Assembly: GCF_025698545.1 (NCBI RefSeq)
Contig: NC_068569.1
Location: 21,018,001 to 21,082,000 of the forward strand
Source of the DNA: Gossypium raimondii
Lineage: Eukaryota; Streptophyta; Magnoliopsida; Malvales; Malvaceae
Length of the DNA: 64,000 nt
Direction of reading: 5' to 3'
The notes below the pieces were generated by a model. It ran no database searches and had not been told where the DNA came from. It worked only from the letters and a program-made list of their open reading frames with translations. Positions 1-13,841 of this stretch are shown here, one piece after another. Both the position numbers and the translations under genes were made by a program. The number at the start of each line of letters is the position of its first letter. Position 1 is the first letter of the stretch.

Positions 1-709
1 TAGAATCTTTCCGTTTATTTATTGTTTAGTTTTTCTCTTTTGGGTTTTTGTTTATTAGGTCTCTGGTTTATTTCTTGGACATTGTTTTTTTGGGCTGTGA
101 GTTAAGGCCTGTTTTTTCCTTTAAATAAAATACAATCTGATTATTGTTTTCAAAAAAAAATGTTTATTTAGTTTTTTTATAATTGTTTATTTTTTTTTTA
201 TGATTCATAAACTTTTTTTTGTCATTAACATAATTTTTAAACCAATTCATGAGCATAATTTTTAATTATCAAATCACATGATTATCATATAAGGGTTAAA
301 TGCTTAAATTAGGGTTATTTACATAGGGTCTAATATTTACAAAAGTACTTAAATATAGGTTTTCACATACTTTAACTCGGTTTGTAGTAAAATTTAAGTA
401 AATATTGAAAAAAATATAATGATAAAAGTACAATTTGAAACCTTATAATTTTTAAAAAAATTGGCCTTTGTTTGACCATTTTGAAAATTTTGATCTCCAT
501 TTGAGCAGTTTTGTAAAAGTTAAGCTCTTTATGATTATTCTAAAAAATTGATCCTTATATGAGCAAATTCTAAAAATTTAAGCCCAATTTCAACTTTTAA
601 CCACATATTTGCAACATAATTTCATGTAAATCTCTATATTGAAAGCCTTTCTTATTCCTTTTTCTTTTCTTATTTAATCATTAATTTCGGTATAATATTA
701 CAATGAAAT
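1..709. other. AT-rich intergenic sequence, no gene seen
   Basis: I see no convincing reading frame or structured element here. The stretch holds poly-A/T runs and phrases typical of decayed intergenic repeats in plants. It ends where the TG-type terminus of the next element begins. Confidence 0.5.
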
Positions 710-3700
710 TGTTGGAAGGTTAAGTTTGAAAAATGCAGCGGAAAATAGGTTTAAAGAAAAACTGGAATTTTAAAAAAAGTTCAAAACAAGAACTTGATTG
801 TGTTGTCTAAATTAATAAACACTTAATTAAAATTCGAACATTTTTTATTTTTCTATGATGAACGTTTCAACCAAGTGATCTTCTCCACTATCCTCAAGCT
901 CACACCTACTGAGTGTGGATTTGCTCCGAATCAGAAAATTTTTTCACAAAATTACTAGTGGGGCAATTTCTTAATTTCACTAAACTTCTAGGGTCAAGTT
1001 GTAAATAACAAAAAATATCTCTATCAATTTTCTAGAACAATTTTTCCAAAGATTTTCTTCTCTACAACTTTTCTTAAATTAAAGTGTGTGAGAATAAAGA
1101 CCCAGGTTGATAAAAGTCTCAAGACCCAATTTTAGGCCTATAGATGTGATGGGCTTACACTACCTCAGGACCCAATAATAAGGTCAAAAGTCAAACAAAT
1201 CAAACTAAGATTCGATCAAAACCAATATGCGAGAATGAATCTTTTCGAGAAAACGAGAAATGATACATGCACGGAATTGGTGAAATGTATTAAAGTCAAT
1301 TCAACTAAGCTATCAATTTTCAAGCTGAAAAGATTATTCAACTTGCGGCAAATTTTTGGGTGGGACCCAAACATTTTTGGATGTCTTCATAGCATTCGAA
1401 TACCTATCTCTTAGCTTCGAAATGCACTTTGAATCACTCGATTTCGAGTTCGGGAACTCAAGTTATAATCGTTTTAGTGAAGACTGTGCGAGCAGAATTT
1501 CTAGATGGGATTATTACAGAAATTACGAGTTTCAGGCTTTTAATTGGAGTTTAAATCTTATTGGGTTCAAGTTTTAGGCTTAATTTTTATTATATATGAG
1601 CCCAATATTTTATTTTTCAGATCTTAATAGTTTATTATTTATTCCTAATTTTTATAATTATTAAGTATTTTAAGTTATTTAAGAGTTTTATGTCAACAAG
1701 AAGGTTTATTTTAAAATTATTTCTTTATTTAGATTAATTAGAGTTTTGGTATGCTTGAGAGTTCTATTTAGATTTATTTAGTTAGCCTATATAAAGGCCT
1801 TTACATTTTACACAATTTAATCAATTCATTATTCCCAATTTAATCAATTCATTATTATTCAACAACTTCTCTTTTAGTTAATAAATTCTGTTTAGGTTTT
1901 TCTTTTCAAATTTTTTTTTTTAGTTTTCTTTTAGAAGAGTTTTAACAATTTTTTCAGATTATTGGAATCATTTTCAAACTTTCTTATCAAGTTTTCTTTC
2001 TTGGAAGGGAAATTAGAGTCACTTGAAAGGGGTTGTGGATTATTCTTGTTCCTAAGGCTCCGTAGGAATTCTACACACTACATTGTGTCAAAATCCAAGT
2101 TTTTTTCCAAATGTTTAGAGCCGTAAGTCAAATCTGCGACTTGGAAAAATTATGATCCCATTCTCCACTCATCCGTATCATAAGCTCTCTTTATATAAGA
2201 GAGAGTTTAGAGAGAGTTCAACTAGGATTGAAATTACTCACATTAATGCTAAATTGATAAAATACTATCAAGATAATTATTAAATCAAATTTAATATTTC
2301 ACATTAATATTAAATTAATAAAATACTATCAAGATAAATAATAAATTTATTAAAATAATATTATTTTTAGAAAAGTTAATTTAAAGTCAAGTTGCTCGGT
2401 AGAGTTCTATTAAGAGAATAATTTTTCCACTGCTCTAGCACTAAAGAACTGCTGCCACCGTCATAGCCATCATGCCCGGTGATCTCATCGTCGGGGCTAC
2501 TTCCCCTCGGTACCCCGAATCTCATTTTTCCCAAATTGGCCTGGCTGGCTCGACGCCTCCTTGCGAGGTCGTCGACGTCATGGCTGGGGCGAGGCTGGCC
2601 ATTCGAACGATTGACCCTACACCCAACCTCTCATTTTTCCCGATCGGCAGGTGCCTGCCTAGGCTGGTAGTTCGCATGACCAACGACATGGGGTGCAACA
2701 TCCCTCGGCTAAGCGTTCGCACGCCTAGCCTGATGTTGCCAATGGGGTTGGCTAAGACCCCTAGCAGGTTGTTTGAACAACTTGCCACCATGGTGAGGCA
2801 CCATCAGCTAGGCATTTGCATGCTTGGTTGGTGCGACAACCATTTCGACTGCTACTAGTTCAGTCCGGGCTAGTGACGACCTGACCAGCCCAGTCCAACC
2901 ATCGGTTGAACTGTCAGTCTAGTTTCATATATCGAGTTCGGTTCAACCAGTTTTGGGTCTTGGTCTTGGTTTTTAGTTCTCAAGTCCAATTTTTGATATC
3001 AGGTCCAAGTTTCAAGTTCAATTACCCGTTGGGCCAATTGTCTGACTTGAAAATTAATTTTCAAAAATATAATATTTATTTTAATTAATTTTATTAATTT
3101 AATTTTACTTGATAAAATTAATTTTTCAACAAGAAAATTTTTTAATCAAATTCTCTAGTTGAACAAATTCTCACAACTGCCTAATTTAATTCATCATTGA
3201 ATAAATCGACTCAATTAAATTATTTTCAAAGTCATAGAATTTTCTTCTGATTCAAATGTAGTTCGACCGAGCTTTTGTTGAGCTAGTGAAATGACCAATC
3301 AGACATATACAATTAGGCTCGAGTAATTGCAATTACGTCAAGAAGAATTGTTCTGATAATTCGAAATTTACTTAATCATGGAGTCAGTTCACAAGAAGTA
3401 CCATGATTGAAAACTCCTTATTGTATACTATTTACGAAAATAATTCATTGAACTGCTTTATCCAATGTCTTCGTCATGTGTGTGTTACCTTCATACGATA
3501 TCCTTGATTCCTTTAAGTTAAATCCGTTCACTCAATACAATCATATTTTATCTTTTTGTCACCATTGTGTCTTCTTAATGATTAATATGACCACTGTCAA
3601 CTAATGACTGTGATAAATTGCTCGTTCAAAAATAAGCAACTCATAGCCATGTTCCATATTTATCAATCCACACAATGCTAATGAGAGGATATCATTAACT

Positions 3701-4368
3701 CTTTAATCAAGCTATGAATTCTATTGTTGCTAGTAAAGCCATGCCATACACAAGTTATGTACCCAACCTACTAGCTATCAGCTCAATCATTTTTAGGGCA
3801 TAAGCCTGCACTTATATCAAAGTACATGAGTTACATACGCATTGTCAGTGACTAACTCAGGATTTAGGTAAGTCACATCATGAACATTACAAGTGAATCA
3901 ATTGACAAATGAATTCAGAATTAATTCAACTTAGGTCCAATCCAATGTATCATTCTTCCAATGAGTACATCTATGTCTCTATCCGTAGAGTTAACTGCTC
4001 CAATAGCCATGGCTAGCCATCTCCCTAATTGGAATTGTAAAGACATAATAATCCTTCTAAGTATTTGAACCAAATGTTCGCTTTGATTCTTTTACGAGAT
4101 TACGAACTGGTTTAAATTATCTACTGAAGTAAGTTATCTTTCTCGCAATGTAAACATTCTTACCGTGCCACTTATCATCAGTTTGAATTTAGACAATCAA
4201 TAAGCTAATATTTGCTTGTCACAATTTCACTATGTAAGCAAAACATGAAAGACAAAAACATAAAAGATATAATAGTGAAATGTGAAATTAACCTTATCTA
4301 TTTATTAATCGTTCAAATACATAGAAAACAGTTATATGTTTACTACAATATGGACATATTTTCCAACA
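710..4368 (-). mobile_element. Possible solo LTR / LTR-retrotransposon remnant
   Basis: The stretch has short inverted ends: TGTTGGAAGG at 710 and TTTTCCAACA ending at 4368, the TG...CA form of an LTR. Read on the minus strand it would start TGTTGGAAAATATGTCC. I find no gag or pol reading frame inside and no matching 5-bp duplication (GAAAT on the left, ATCAT on the right). At 3.66 kb it is long for one LTR, so it may contain later insertions, for example the GC-richer block at 2440-2905. A pair of unrelated LTR ends is the main alternative. Strand is inferred from the resemblance of the 4368 end to copia-type LTR starts. Confidence 0.35.
2440..2905 (+). other. GC-rich island with an unrecognised 128-codon reading frame
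   Basis: Base composition changes sharply from the AT-rich surroundings. The stretch is open in several frames, including 2472-2858 on the plus strand (128 codons) and 2522-2791 on the minus strand. None of the translations resembles a family I know, and overlapping open frames are expected in GC-rich DNA. It may be part of the surrounding LTR-like element or a captured fragment. I do not call a gene. Confidence 0.3.
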
Positions 4369-7300
4369 ATCATCACGCCCCAAAGATGGATCATGATACA
4401 GCAATATCGTCTTAGTACAATATTCAATAATTTAAGTATTGTTTAAGATGATATAAAAAAACATTTCACATAAAGAAAAACATGATTATGAAAACAAGTA
4501 ATCTTAAAATAAGTTAGACTTGTTTTTTTTTTTAAAGAGTGATTAAAATGCTAAAGTAGGCTTCCATGAAAACCTTCTAGCTTCCAAATGTTAAGACTTC
4601 TTCATTATGTATCTGAAAAGGAAAAGGGATAAAAGAATTAACGACTATTGGTCAGTAAGTATAACCATAAGTTGTTAAAAGTATCGTTCTACTATTAACA
4701 TATATAAATGAGGATAGTTGAGAAAGAAAAAAAAAACATAAAATAATAAATCATGATACCATTTATGTTTTCAATACGACAACATCAAAGATGCTCCTAA
4801 GATTAAAGGGCGACTCAGTTATTCATCTATACATATCACTAAAACAATATATTTATCTTTTAGGAACCATTGCAAGAATTTTCTCAACAATTATAGAATC
4901 TAAAAATTGAGTTCCAGGCAACCTTACCTCGTTGGCAATGCCAATTAGCAATTCTTAGGTTGTCTCAAACTCTTTCATCCTTTACAATATAATTCTCTTA
5001 ATAAAATGGACACCTCTATGCTTTGTCTCCCATGTATTCTTCTTTGATATAGTCCCGCACTTGTATTTTTTTTTTCTTTGTAGCTTTTGATTTGGACTGT
5101 GGTAGAATTATTTGGCAGCGAAAGAACTTTATAATCCTCAAGGTAAGCTTCCATTCTTATTGCCCAAAATTGATTAGAGGAACTATTAGGATAAAACTGA
5201 TTTCAGTCTCCATTACACTCATAAATCTCTAAAGCCAATTGAAGGTAATAATGATAGCCACTTTGTGTTGCTAAGGTATAAGACAGAATAGTCACAACTA
5301 GTAGCTCTTAATTTAGATGTAGTACAATCTAAAAATAGATAGCAATAACTTTATAAATTAAAAAATCCTAAAAATCAAAATATTTGACTGAAGAATCTTT
5401 CTAGAATAGGTATGGCTTTTAATGGTTCAAAACTTTATTGATTTTATCGTGAAATAAAAATACAAGTCAACTTATTCAAGCAAATATTGAACGGATAAGA
5501 TTACTCCAGAAAAGCTTCGACTTTTGGATTACAAAAAAAAAGGAAGATGATTCTGTACTGGAGCAACTCCAAGAGGATTGAACCACTTCTCTACACATTA
5601 AGTATGAGTGTGCCCCATAATTTGATAATCAGACATCACTTTCGTAAGTGATGTTCTATAATCCATGAAGATTAACATTGCCCCATGGCCAGAAATTAAT
5701 ATTTATTCGATATCCCTACACTGTAGTTATATTGAATTTGATTATATAGAATCGAATTGGATATAAATAAAAGATTTAACTGTTTCAACTTCTATTGACA
5801 AGACTAAAACTTTATTTATTCCATATCTCACGAAGAGTAGATATCGGTTGCATGTACAGAGTGGAAATGAGTGGGACTAAATGGTGTAACCTGTCACAAG
5901 ATGGGCACTGAAAGCAGAACATATTTTCATGGAAAAATGTAGTGGTAGGCCTCACTACTCAACACTCTTGCAATTTGGCTATCGACCAACAGTGACTAAA
6001 CAGGAACACGTGCTCAATTCTTTCACAAGCTTGTGCTTCCTCAAACTCCCTCTTCATCATATTCAATCTTAATCCTGGTTTGTATGTATTCAATGTCAAA
6101 GCCTTGCTTCATCAACGACTTCATTTTTATTGTAGCTGCTTTTTGCCCTACATCCATGTCCATTGATATGACTCAGCAGATCTGGCTTGGCAGACAATGG
6201 TGGGTGATCCAGACATGTGATCCTATTTGCTTATTTGGGTTCTTCAGGTAATGGTTTTAGGGATATTAGCTCATGTGTTTAAATTGCTCTACAAGTAAGA
6301 AACTACTTTATTAGGTGCAGTTGTCAAAAGCAAATTTCAAGCCATTACAAAGATTCCATTTTTCGACATTTAAACAACGAATGTAGCACGACGTTATGGC
6401 TGCTGCAATTCGTCACGATAATATTCATTATGCTCGCAACCACGATAAACACGATGTGATTAAAAAAAAGCGTATATGATACCTAACATTCAGAAAGGGG
6501 ATGGTAAGGGATGATGACTTACATTGAAAGGAAAGTCATGGAAGCAGAAAGGAAAGAACATAACACGTTGAAAGACTTGAGGATCAGAAAGTAAAAAAGG
6601 GGAGAGGATTGAAATGATGAAGTTGCATTATTGAAGGAGGAGAGCTTACATTTCTATTTTTATATACTTTTAGTTGGAACTTTTGTACCCTTACATTTCT
6701 ATTTTTGAACTACTTTATTTAACCTCCTGTCACAATAAGCTCAAACAAGTCTAAAAACAGACTGATATTTTGAAATATCATGTGTATATGTCTATGTGAT
6801 ATCAGACAAGCTTTTTATTACTTGCACTAATTTAAAAATGACCAAAATCTAGCTCCAAAATTGGCCCTGGATTTAAGTATGGGATTATTGATTAGACCAG
6901 CTATAGGTATGTCTTCCATTTTAAGATTCCTTGCTTTTAGCCATTCATTACCATATCAGGATAAGTGGGAATTCAGCTATATGATATTTGAGTTTCAATG
7001 ATCATATTAGCAACCGTGCCTAATTTCTCTTTGGTTTCGGTTTCATAAGAAAATATGGTTAGAAATGGTGAAATGGATGACACTGTTAATGAAGAACAGA
7101 TCAAACACATTGAGATGAAGAAATCTGTTTGCTGTAGTGAGTGGTTTGGAAGGGATGTGTATACGTAGAGGTCTTCCTTCAAAAAACGAATCATAAATAG
7201 GAAAGTGCCCTAGCATGGCTGGTGGAATGCTTCCATTATTGTCTGCAAACAGTGGGTTCTAAATTTCAACTGTTTGTGAAATCAAAATAAAACATGTCTA

Positions 7301-8600
7301 AATTCCTAGAAAAAGACAGGAAAGCAGCTTTGCAATAACCTCACATGCTCATTTTCTTACATAACTCACCACAAAAAAAAACAAAGGCTTGCTTCTTTGT
7401 TCATGATTCTTGTATTGACTTTATAAATACTGCAATGATTCATGTTGGGATATAAGATATACTCAACACGGAGACACAAGTGCAACTTGCAAGATCATAA
7501 ACCTCGAATTTGTATCGTACGATAAATCGAAACCCCGGGACAAAGATTGTGATGATCATATCATGGTGTCTGAAATTTTTTACTGACAAGCAGGCAACTT
7601 CAACCAAGATTTGCTAGTTTTGGATCCTGTAGATGTGTTTATCTTGTTATCTTGCTGTACCTTTTATAGTGCATCATTATTGAGATTTTCGGTTCATGGA
7701 AGTAGTGAAAACGGACAAGGTTGTAATGGTTTGACTCAAGTGAGACTCTGAACAACTAGTTGGTCTGTATGTTAAATATGTCACAAAATTTTCAAGAGTT
7801 TTTCACATGGCAAGTGAAACTTTGAACTAGATTCCCAAGAAGAAACCTTGGTGTTGGTTGATGTGTTAAATATGCCTGAAATATCGTGTTAGGACTTGGG
7901 AGGACACTTTATTAACAAGTTGTCTGTCAGCCTTGGTCTTAAAAAACACATATGCATAAAGCCTTGTTCTTTGCTTCCCAATCTGTCATACTACAGGGTC
8001 CCTGAAAGCCATTGGAACTGATTCTTTTCACTCTGCATTACAATGGGTTCTTGCAGGGTAGCATCCCATAAGCAACTACGGATAGCATAGCGTAGCATAG
8101 ACTAGCCAAAGAACTAAGCTCAACGTAGACTTTCATCTCCATTTTGTGTAATTGGATGTTGTACTATTTTTGCTTCAGTGCATATCCCCTCATCCTTCTT
8201 AGTTGGTATTCCATTTGCAAACTTGAGGACGCTCTTAGCCATATTTGCCATTGCCTTTGGATAACTATCCCTCCACCACCATGCTATTAAGCAAGCTTTC
8301 ATGTTGGTTGAAAAGGATTAGATGCTGAATTTGCTTATGGCAGATATCTAGTAAAAGTAAATTTTTCACTCTACTATTCATTAAACCCATGCTTTGAGTC
8401 ATGAAAAGTAGGAAAAAGTGTTTTTCTAGTGGTCCACCATGCCACTATGACAAGACTCAGATGACTGTTTTTGAAGTGTTTTTCTCAATCAAGCAGAAAC
8501 ACATTCCACTTTAACTTAGTATTGACATGTAGGAAGAAATAAATATAGAAAAAGATTTTTGAAAAAAGTGCCAAAGGAGACTACTGAGTACTTGGTTTTT
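4369..8600. other. Intergenic region, no recognisable gene
   Basis: Only short open frames occur: 6033-6251 (+), 6973-7194 (-) and 8120-8302 (-). None matches a family I recognise or shows exon structure. The sequence is less AT-extreme than 18-28 kb, so decayed gene fragments are possible. Distal regulatory sequence for the transporter gene at 8666 would lie in its right end. Confidence 0.4.
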
Positions 8601-8604
8601 TTCT

Positions 8605-8613
8605 CTATATATT
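8605..8613 (+). promoter_or_regulatory. Putative TATA box of the WAT1-related gene
   Basis: CTATATATT lies about 55 bp before the ATG at 8666, which would place transcription start near 8635-8640 and leave a short leader. The motif is common in AT-rich DNA, so the call rests on its position. Confidence 0.4.
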
Positions 8614-8665
8614 GAAGAGCTTATCAATTGAAGACTGACAAAAGGAAACTGAGAGGGATAACAAC

Positions 8666-10746
8666 ATGAAGAGCATACTTAAATATGCAATGCTTATGGA
8701 AAACCATAAGCCTTACATTGCAATGCTCTTTGTACAGTTTATATATGCAGGCATGGCCTTGTTTTCAAAAGCAGCAATTTCCAAAGGAATGAACCCTTAT
8801 GTGTTTGTGGTGTATCGGCAAGCCTTTGCCACGATCACGTTAGCACCATTCGCTTTCTTCCTTGAAAGGTTTCTTCGAGTACATAATATATTTCTTGATT
8901 GCATAAACCCTCAATCTGTCCTAGTTTTGCTCATTTTAGTTTGGGAAACTTGTAATTTGCAGTAAGCAGACATCTCTATCATACAATTTAATCATCAAGA
9001 TCTTCTTGATTTCGTTATGCGGGTACAAACTGAATCTTACTTGATGTTATTATCCAATGTCCACCCATAATTCAGATTTTAACACTACTTCATTCAGGCT
9101 CACCTTGAGTTTAAATCTCTACTCTGTTGCAATAAAATACACCACTGCAACATTTGCTGCTGCCACAACCAACACTATTCCTGTTCTTACCTTAATCATT
9201 GCTGTTTGCTTAAGGTATTCCTCAAAAATATGAAAAAGATAATATATATTCAAGATCTCTTTAACTAGCTAAAGGACTAACTTCGAATATTTCAGGATGG
9301 AAAGCATATCGGTACGAAAATTTCCAGGACTAGCCAAGGTGTTAGGTTCAGTAATCAGTCTTTCAGGAGCTTTGGTGTTTGCTTTTGTTAAGGGGCCAAC
9401 TATAAAGTTCATGAACTGGTATCCGGAAACTCAAAACCAAACTGCAGACTCCATTGCTAAGGATCACCCTGTTGGAGTGTGGATAAAAGGTTGCCTTATC
9501 ATGCTTTCAGCCAATACAGCATGGTCCATGTGGCTTGTTTTGCAGGTTTGATCTGAATTAACATGCTCTCCTTTTCATTCATGATCCCTTTAATTATCCT
9601 TTGACGATATGTTTTCGATCTTAGGGTCGCATAGTGAAGCAATATCCGGCCAAACTACGCCTCACTGCTCTACAATGCTTCTTTAGTTGCATTCAATCGG
9701 CAATTTGGGCAATTGCAGCAGAGAGAAATCCATCAGCCTGGAAACTTGGATGGGATGTTCATCTTCTAGCTGTAATCTATTGTGTAAGTTAACCATCTCA
9801 TCTATTATAAGTTGGTTTGCATATGGTTAATACTTATTCAATCCATCAAATTAACATATTTAGAGACATGTTATTGCCTAAAACAGCCATTAAATTTTTT
9901 TCCATAACAATCATGAAGGCCTCAATTTGAAGGTCATCAAACCAATCACTATGGACCTTTTTTACAGCACCCCAAAGAGAGAACCATCCAGTAAGTTCAT
10001 ATATTACCCTTTTCATTGCACGTCGTAGAAAAAGAAGTCCTTTAACCTATTAGGCCAAATTTATCGCACTAGATTGTGGAAATCCTTCTAATTTCTGAGC
10101 CTATCAAAACCAACTCTAGTGATTGTGCCACTTGCACCACATGTTCAACAGTAAATTCTAGATTATTAAGTGCTTATCTAAGTAGGTAAATGGCCTCGAA
10201 CAAGAAGCCTAGCATTGGTGTTCATATGATCACTCTTAAGAAGCAACAACCAACAGGTTTATGGTTAGAATCCCAATATCTACAACCCCTTTAGGCACTT
10301 TAGCTGACTGTAAAATGATATTGGCAGGGTGTAATTGTTGCTGGCATCACATACTGGCTTCAAGTATGGACTATAGAGAAGAAAGGTCCAGTTTTCACAG
10401 CAATCTTCACTCCATTAGCTCTAGTCATAACAGCAATCTTCTCTGCATTCTTGTGGAAGGAAACCCTTCACTGGGGAAGGTACTTACTATTACTCTCCCT
10501 ATCTGCAGATTAACATTCGATCATGAAATTTTTTTGGTCCAATCATTTGATACTTATATTTCATAATCATCATTTCAAATAAAATGATTAAAATATCGCA
10601 GTGTTGCCGGGGTTGTCCTACTGGTTGGTGGTCTTTACAGTGTGTTGTGGGGTAAGAAGAAAGAAGATGAGAAAATGGTTAGAAATGAACAAAATCCCGG
10701 TACTAATAAAGAAGAAATTGTACTGGAGTGCATTACACATCAGTGA
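8666..10746 (+). CDS. WAT1-related (nodulin MtN21-like, EamA) transporter, seven exons
   Basis: Exons read from GT/AG borders and frame continuity: 8666-8868, 8963-9022, 9098-9214, 9296-9545, 9625-9783, 10328-10479 and 10602-10746. They sum to 1086 nt, giving 361 aa with stop TGA at 10744. Family landmarks appear in order: KPYIAMLFVQFIYAGM near the N-terminus, SKAAISKGMNPYVFVVYRQ, FAAATTNTIPVLT at the end of the first EamA repeat, and in the second repeat GVIVAGITYWLQVW and FLWKETLHWG. The protein ends in a short charged cytosolic tail. The 60-nt second exon (coding SLSYN...KIFLISLCG) is easily missed. Members are ten-helix transporters of the drug/metabolite superfamily; Arabidopsis WAT1 is a vacuolar auxin transporter, others move amino acids, and the substrate here cannot be told. 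Length is at the short end for the family. All junctions keep frame and no stop interrupts it, so it looks intact. Confidence 0.93.
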
Positions 10747-12862
10747 TTGATGGGACTCAAATATTAGCTATAATGGCTTTTGGTTTTGGCCATTTTGATG
10801 CTCACATTTTCCACAGTGTGAACCTCTTCAAGGAAGACAACACCAGCTTAGATTTCATCCTTTTTTTCTTTTCTTTTCTTTTTTTTTTGCAGCTTGTGTT
10901 ATTAGCTTGTTTGCTGTCTTTGTTCTAACTTGTTAGTATTTTGGTTGATCCATTGAAACCAGTTGTGAATACCTAAACTTTATTTGTGGGTTCCAATGGC
11001 AGAAATATAATTATAAGGTTTTTCCTTCTTCAATGGATGAAACATCATTCTGTGATAAAGATGAATGCTACTAATAGTAAAAAATTTGAATGTTCATAGG
11101 GCTATTAAAACAAAGTGATTATATCATAAATGTGATTTTGTAATGTTTTTCCAATTAGAAATGCTACTTAAATAAATAAAAGGAAGACCAAAATTTCTAA
11201 AAGAATGCTTTAAAAGAAATAAAGATACAAGTAAGGTCTTGTAAAGAAAGAAAAGGAAAACAGGGGCAGAGCTCACTTTGTTAAAAGCCTGAAAAACCTA
11301 CTACTCCTTGTCTTTCATTACTATCTTATAATTACTGTTTTAATATTTTAATGTCAGATTTCTCTATTTGTTTTGAAATTGAAATCCAGCAATCCCATTT
11401 TCTTTCTTCTTTCTGCAATATTTTGTTTTTATTAAGAAAAAGAAAATCACACATTTCCTAATATTAAATTCATAATGCTACATTTTATTGAAGTTTGTCA
11501 CACTAATATTTAAAATTGATAATCAAATTCCCTTTTATTTATGAATATAAACTCTGAAATTATGAAACTTGAAAATTTACAATTTATTTAATTTTTGGAT
11601 TATATATTTATTTATTAATTCCAGGTGTGATAACTTGACACAATTTAAAATGTCATGTCATCACCCTTTACAAAATCCAAATTAAGGTCTTAAAAGTGGA
11701 TGAAAAATACAAATATCAAAATACACTTAATTGCAAATTTATAAGGTAGAAATTACATTAAGCATTTTTTATACAAATAAATTAAATATCATTTAGCATT
11801 TGGGCCCATAAAGAGAAGTTGAACATATAAAAATAATAAACCATGGCTCGGAACGATCAATCAAGCAAAACAACAATATGGCAAATCAAATTAAGCTAAA
11901 ACCCCAAAAGAAACACTAGTACTATATTGGGTAGTTGTGTTATTTTTTCATCATATTTTAATATATGAGCTATCAATAAAATAATTTCGAATGGTAATTT
12001 TTAACCACTCACATGATTTGTTTTTAGATTAGAAGGGATATTTTCTACTTATTTTGAAAAGATTTTATTTTATTTTATGTCTAGCTATTGTAAGACATAT
12101 ATATTATATAAGCTTTTTCTAAATGTTATTACACTACTATCAAACATGGTATAAGAATCTTCAAAAAAATCCAGAACCCCTTACAAGACTAGGATAAAGG
12201 TACCACAAGCATGTAGCAACAACAACCTCTACAAAAGCATCCACTAAGCAGCAATCTATGTTTAAAAGTGTCGCTAATAAGAGGCTCAACCATTAGCTTT
12301 TACTGATACTTTGGCGATGCCTAATCATAACTTTGAATCGTCAATGGAGGTGGTCTCCTATTGAAACCTATGCTCAATGTACACATGACCAATGCTTGAA
12401 AGTCCCCTCATATGGTCATGGGTTCTTGAATCAAAGAGAAGAAAAAATGAAACATCATATCTATATCAAAATCCATCTAACATCGGATTTTATGGTTAGT
12501 ATTTGAAAGCCTCTACTTTGTTCTCTGGGTTCATATTTGAATAAAAAGACACCTGATATTTTAAAGAAAATTTTAAAAACAAGTTGAAGAGACTTTAAAT
12601 TCAAAATTCTTTTAAACTTTAGTAATGAGAATTTTTAAAAAAAAAAAAATCTAAACCCATCCTTCACATAATTTTTTCACTTTTCTTCTGTCACTTATCA
12701 CAAAATTAAGATAAGATATAAGGATTGCCTAAAATTAAAACCCAACGGTAAATGTTAATCGAAAACTTAATAATAACTCAAATATTTTACCACTTCACAG
12801 ATATTTTAATTATCTTTCAGATATCATATCCATATCTTCTCCCAGTACACTAGATTTTCTTG
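10747..12862. other. 3' flank of the transporter gene and AT-rich intergenic DNA
   Basis: The first few hundred bases after the stop at 10746 probably hold the 3' UTR. Further on the sequence is AT-rich with no reading frame I can support and no repeat ends I can pair. Confidence 0.45.
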
Positions 12863-13470
12863 TCACTTTAGGTGTTGGACCTGCCCCTCACAATTTAACC
12901 AAGCATGCCTGCTTCTACATGGGCCAACTTTGTTTTGTCGGAAAAATGGATTTTCCAAATGCAAAACATTAATCATTGAGTGAAGCGCGAACCAATTCGA
13001 CTCTGATGTGATCCTAGAACCTAATAAAGATACGTGAGTGACAGCAATCTCCATTTCAGAGGATGAACTCCATGCTGCTAGGAACTCAGAAAACATGCGT
13101 TTCAACGCATGATTGGAGACAAAACTTGATAGGTGCGATACAGGTGTTTGAAAAAATTCGGTTGCGAAGCAGCCAAATCTGCTCATGTTGTTATTTTGCT
13201 GATAAACCAAAACTCTATCTTCAGAATAGCCGATGGTCCGATAGACACACATACAAAGACCAAGGAAATAATGAATGAAAAAAGTGGCCAACATGTAAAG
13301 AAAAACATGAGCCAACCTTTCATTTAGCTGGCTGTCTGCATACACATCTTCCACCATTAAATTCCTCACTTTAAGAGCATTGGATTGGAAGTGGGAAGAA
13401 TCTCTTTAACAAGGCGCCACATACTTTTGGGGAGATCTTGTGCTCTCCGAATAAGCTGCCACAATTGAGA
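12863..13470 (-). pseudogene. Unrecognised coding-like stretch, possibly a gene remnant
   Basis: The minus strand has a 168-codon open frame (13369 down to 12863). Directly upstream, about 13470-13372, another frame reads like protein (SQLWQLIRRAQDLPKSMW, then EILPTSNPMLLK) and meets a stop at TGA next to AAAGTGAGG. Either one base has been lost between two parts of one frame, or AAA|GTGAGG is a splice donor and the 168 codons are intron. The stretch is richer in G+C than its surroundings. I recognise no domain. It could be the last part of a broken gene or an unannotated exon. Confidence 0.3.
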
Positions 13471-13841
13471 ACCAATTAGGATCGCTGTTAAACTTTTCTC
13501 TGTCCCTGAAATTGTATATTTCTCTCTTTGATCTTTGTTTTGTCCAAATCTCTTTTACAACTATAGTATATTAGTATATACATCTCAATTTTTGGGGGAG
13601 ACTTTGTTTAGGGATATAACTAAATGTGGGTGTTAAGTGTGATTAAACCCTTAATGATGACATCAAGGTCTTTTCCTTTTTAGTAATATAATCATCATAG
13701 TTTTTCCTTTTAATTAAAGTTTATATTTAATACATAAAAAATGATGTATTACAAAAAAAAAAATTAAAAGTCTAAATGATAATGACATGTTGATTTATTG
13801 ATGTTGTATAAAATTATATATAATTAATTCATCAAAAGTAA

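Noticed and set aside
710..4368. Complete retrotransposon with coding region
   Set aside because: No gag or pol similarity in any frame and no target duplication, so only a solo-LTR-like remnant is proposed.
9297..9551. Separate 84-codon gene starting at 9297
   Set aside because: It is exon 4 of the WAT1-related gene; the apparent ATG is an internal methionine just after the splice acceptor.
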